In this document: in pieces, positions 63,233 to 64,000 of the stretch
Layout of the letters: each line of letters begins with the position of its first letter
Position numbering within the stretch: position 1 is the first letter of the stretch
DNA from: Bedellia somnulentella
Lineage: Eukaryota > Arthropoda > Insecta > Lepidoptera > Bedelliidae
Reading direction: 5' to 3'
DNA length: 64,000 bases
Assembly (NCBI GenBank): GCA_963576735.1
Contig: OY755181.1
Coordinates: 2,790,001-2,854,000, forward strand
Translations under genes and position numbers: made by a program
Notes under the pieces: model-generated
Database searches by the model: none
What the model saw: only the letters and a program-made list of their open reading frames with translations
Told to the model about the DNA's origin: nothing

Positions 63233-64000
63233 ATGTTGTCAAATGATTGTTCAAATGCAAGTTCAAGAGATTCACCCTCGGGAAGTTCGGGAAGCCTACC
63301 TTCAATAGAGAAATTGGATGGTGCGAGTAATTATTCCCAATGGAAATTTCTCATGGAATTATATCTAATTCATGATGATTTATGGCAGTTCACAAGTGAA
63401 ACTCCAACTGATGCCCAAGGTGTGAAACGAGATCAGAAGGCTCGGGCAAAGATTTGTCTGATGGTAAGACCTCACTGTCTAGTTCATGTTCGAAGAGCAC
63501 AAACCGCCAAGGAAGCATGGAATGCTTTAAGAGACGCATTCGAAGACAAGGGTCTTAATAATAGATGTCGACTTTTATCAAAGTTAGTCGGAATGAAATT
63601 AGAGAATTTCCCAACGGTTAGAGATTATGTTACTGGAATTATGCGTACTTCGCAAGAACTGTCAGATCTAGGAAAGGAAGTAGATGATGAACTTTTGGCT
63701 GCCCTCATTCTCCAAGGTTTGACTAGTGAATTCCAACCAATGAGACTCGCTATAGAAAACAGCAATATTGCACTTACTACAGATTACGTTAAAACAAAAC
63801 TATTTCAAATGGAAGAACATTACCACCAGGGTCATTTAAGTGAAAACAGTGCACTTATGAGTAAGAAGCAAAAAGGAAAGAACTTTAAAAAACATATTAA
63901 TAAGATAAAGTGTTTTATATGTGGAGGGCCACATAAAGCTAATGTCTGTTCCGACAACCCAAATAAAAGGAAGGAAGCTATGCAAGCCTTTGCTTTAGGA
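63233..64000 (+). CDS. Copia-type gag (partial at window edge)
   Basis: An uninterrupted frame from ATG 63233 to the window end (256 residues). IEKLDGASNYSQWKFLMELY is the typical start of the copia gag (UBN2-type) domain, followed by AKICLMVRPHCLVHVRRAQT and AKEAWNALRDAFEDKGLNNR, LLAALILQGLTSEFQPM, then a basic stretch KKQKGKNFKKHINKIK and a knuckle CFICGGPHKANVC. The knuckle is CX2CX3HX4C, one residue shorter than the usual CX2CX4HX4C. Protease, integrase and RT would follow to the right. Lack of any stop suggests recent insertion. Confidence 0.93.
   Translation, partial: MLSNDCSNASSRDSPSGSSGSLPSIEKLDGASNYSQWKFLMELYLIHDDLWQFTSETPTDAQGVKRDQKARAKICLMVRPHCLVHVRRAQTAKEAWNALRDAFEDKGLNNRCRLLSKLVGMKLENFPTVRDYVTGIMRTSQELSDLGKEVDDELLAALILQGLTSEFQPMRLAIENSNIALTTDYVKTKLFQMEEHYHQGHLSENSALMSKKQKGKNFKKHINKIKCFICGGPHKANVCSDNPNKRKEAMQAFALG

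Overview
This is eukaryotic, AT-rich, intron-dominated DNA, most likely from a moth or butterfly (Lepidoptera). The evidence is the mix of repeats (a Helitron-like unit, lepidopteran-style SINEs and LINE tails ending in short tandem repeats, mariner, hAT, Jockey-like and copia pieces) and one host gene whose coding exons are GC-rich islands. There are no operons, bacterial features or CRISPR arrays.

The one host gene I can establish lies on the minus strand and fills most of the window. It is an RNF19-type RBR E3 ubiquitin ligase. Exon 3 (1582-1759) carries a complete C3HC4 RING1 and exon 4 (100-214) starts the IBR domain. Two upstream exons (17541-17629 and 53599-53707) join it with matching splice phases. 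The introns are about 36.0, 15.8 and 1.4 kb. The rest of the gene (remaining IBR, RING2, membrane segments) lies beyond the left edge.

The introns are a transposon archive. (A) About 40 copies of a ~250 bp retroposon, both orientations, cover roughly one eighth of the window; several have 9-13 bp target-site duplications (TSDs). (C) A tRNA-headed SINE of up to ~380 bp, three copies with 12 bp TSDs. (E) 5'-truncated 3' ends of a LINE with a (TATG)n tail. A, C and E share a 3' stem-loop followed by a GCCGTGA/GGCGTGA motif, which suggests one LINE machinery mobilised all three. (B) A tRNA-like core inside long inverted repeats. (D) A 132 bp MITE with 12 bp TIRs, found singly, in tandem and as an inverted pair. 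Also present are a decayed mariner (39934-41186), a hAT derivative (43677-44765), a Helitron-like unit inside intron 3 (277-1248), a Jockey-like LINE fragment (31556-32292) and several foldback MITEs, some nested.

Right of the RNF19 5' end (~53.7 kb) is a weakly supported set of plus-strand exon-like segments (54785-56058) resembling part of a P-element/THAP9-type transposase. From ~58.1 kb there is a long non-LTR retrotransposon (ORF1 with three zinc knuckles; ORF2 with APE endonuclease, RT and RNase H). It is split by a family A copy, a family B copy and, at its right end, the 5' LTR and gag of a copia element that runs off the window.
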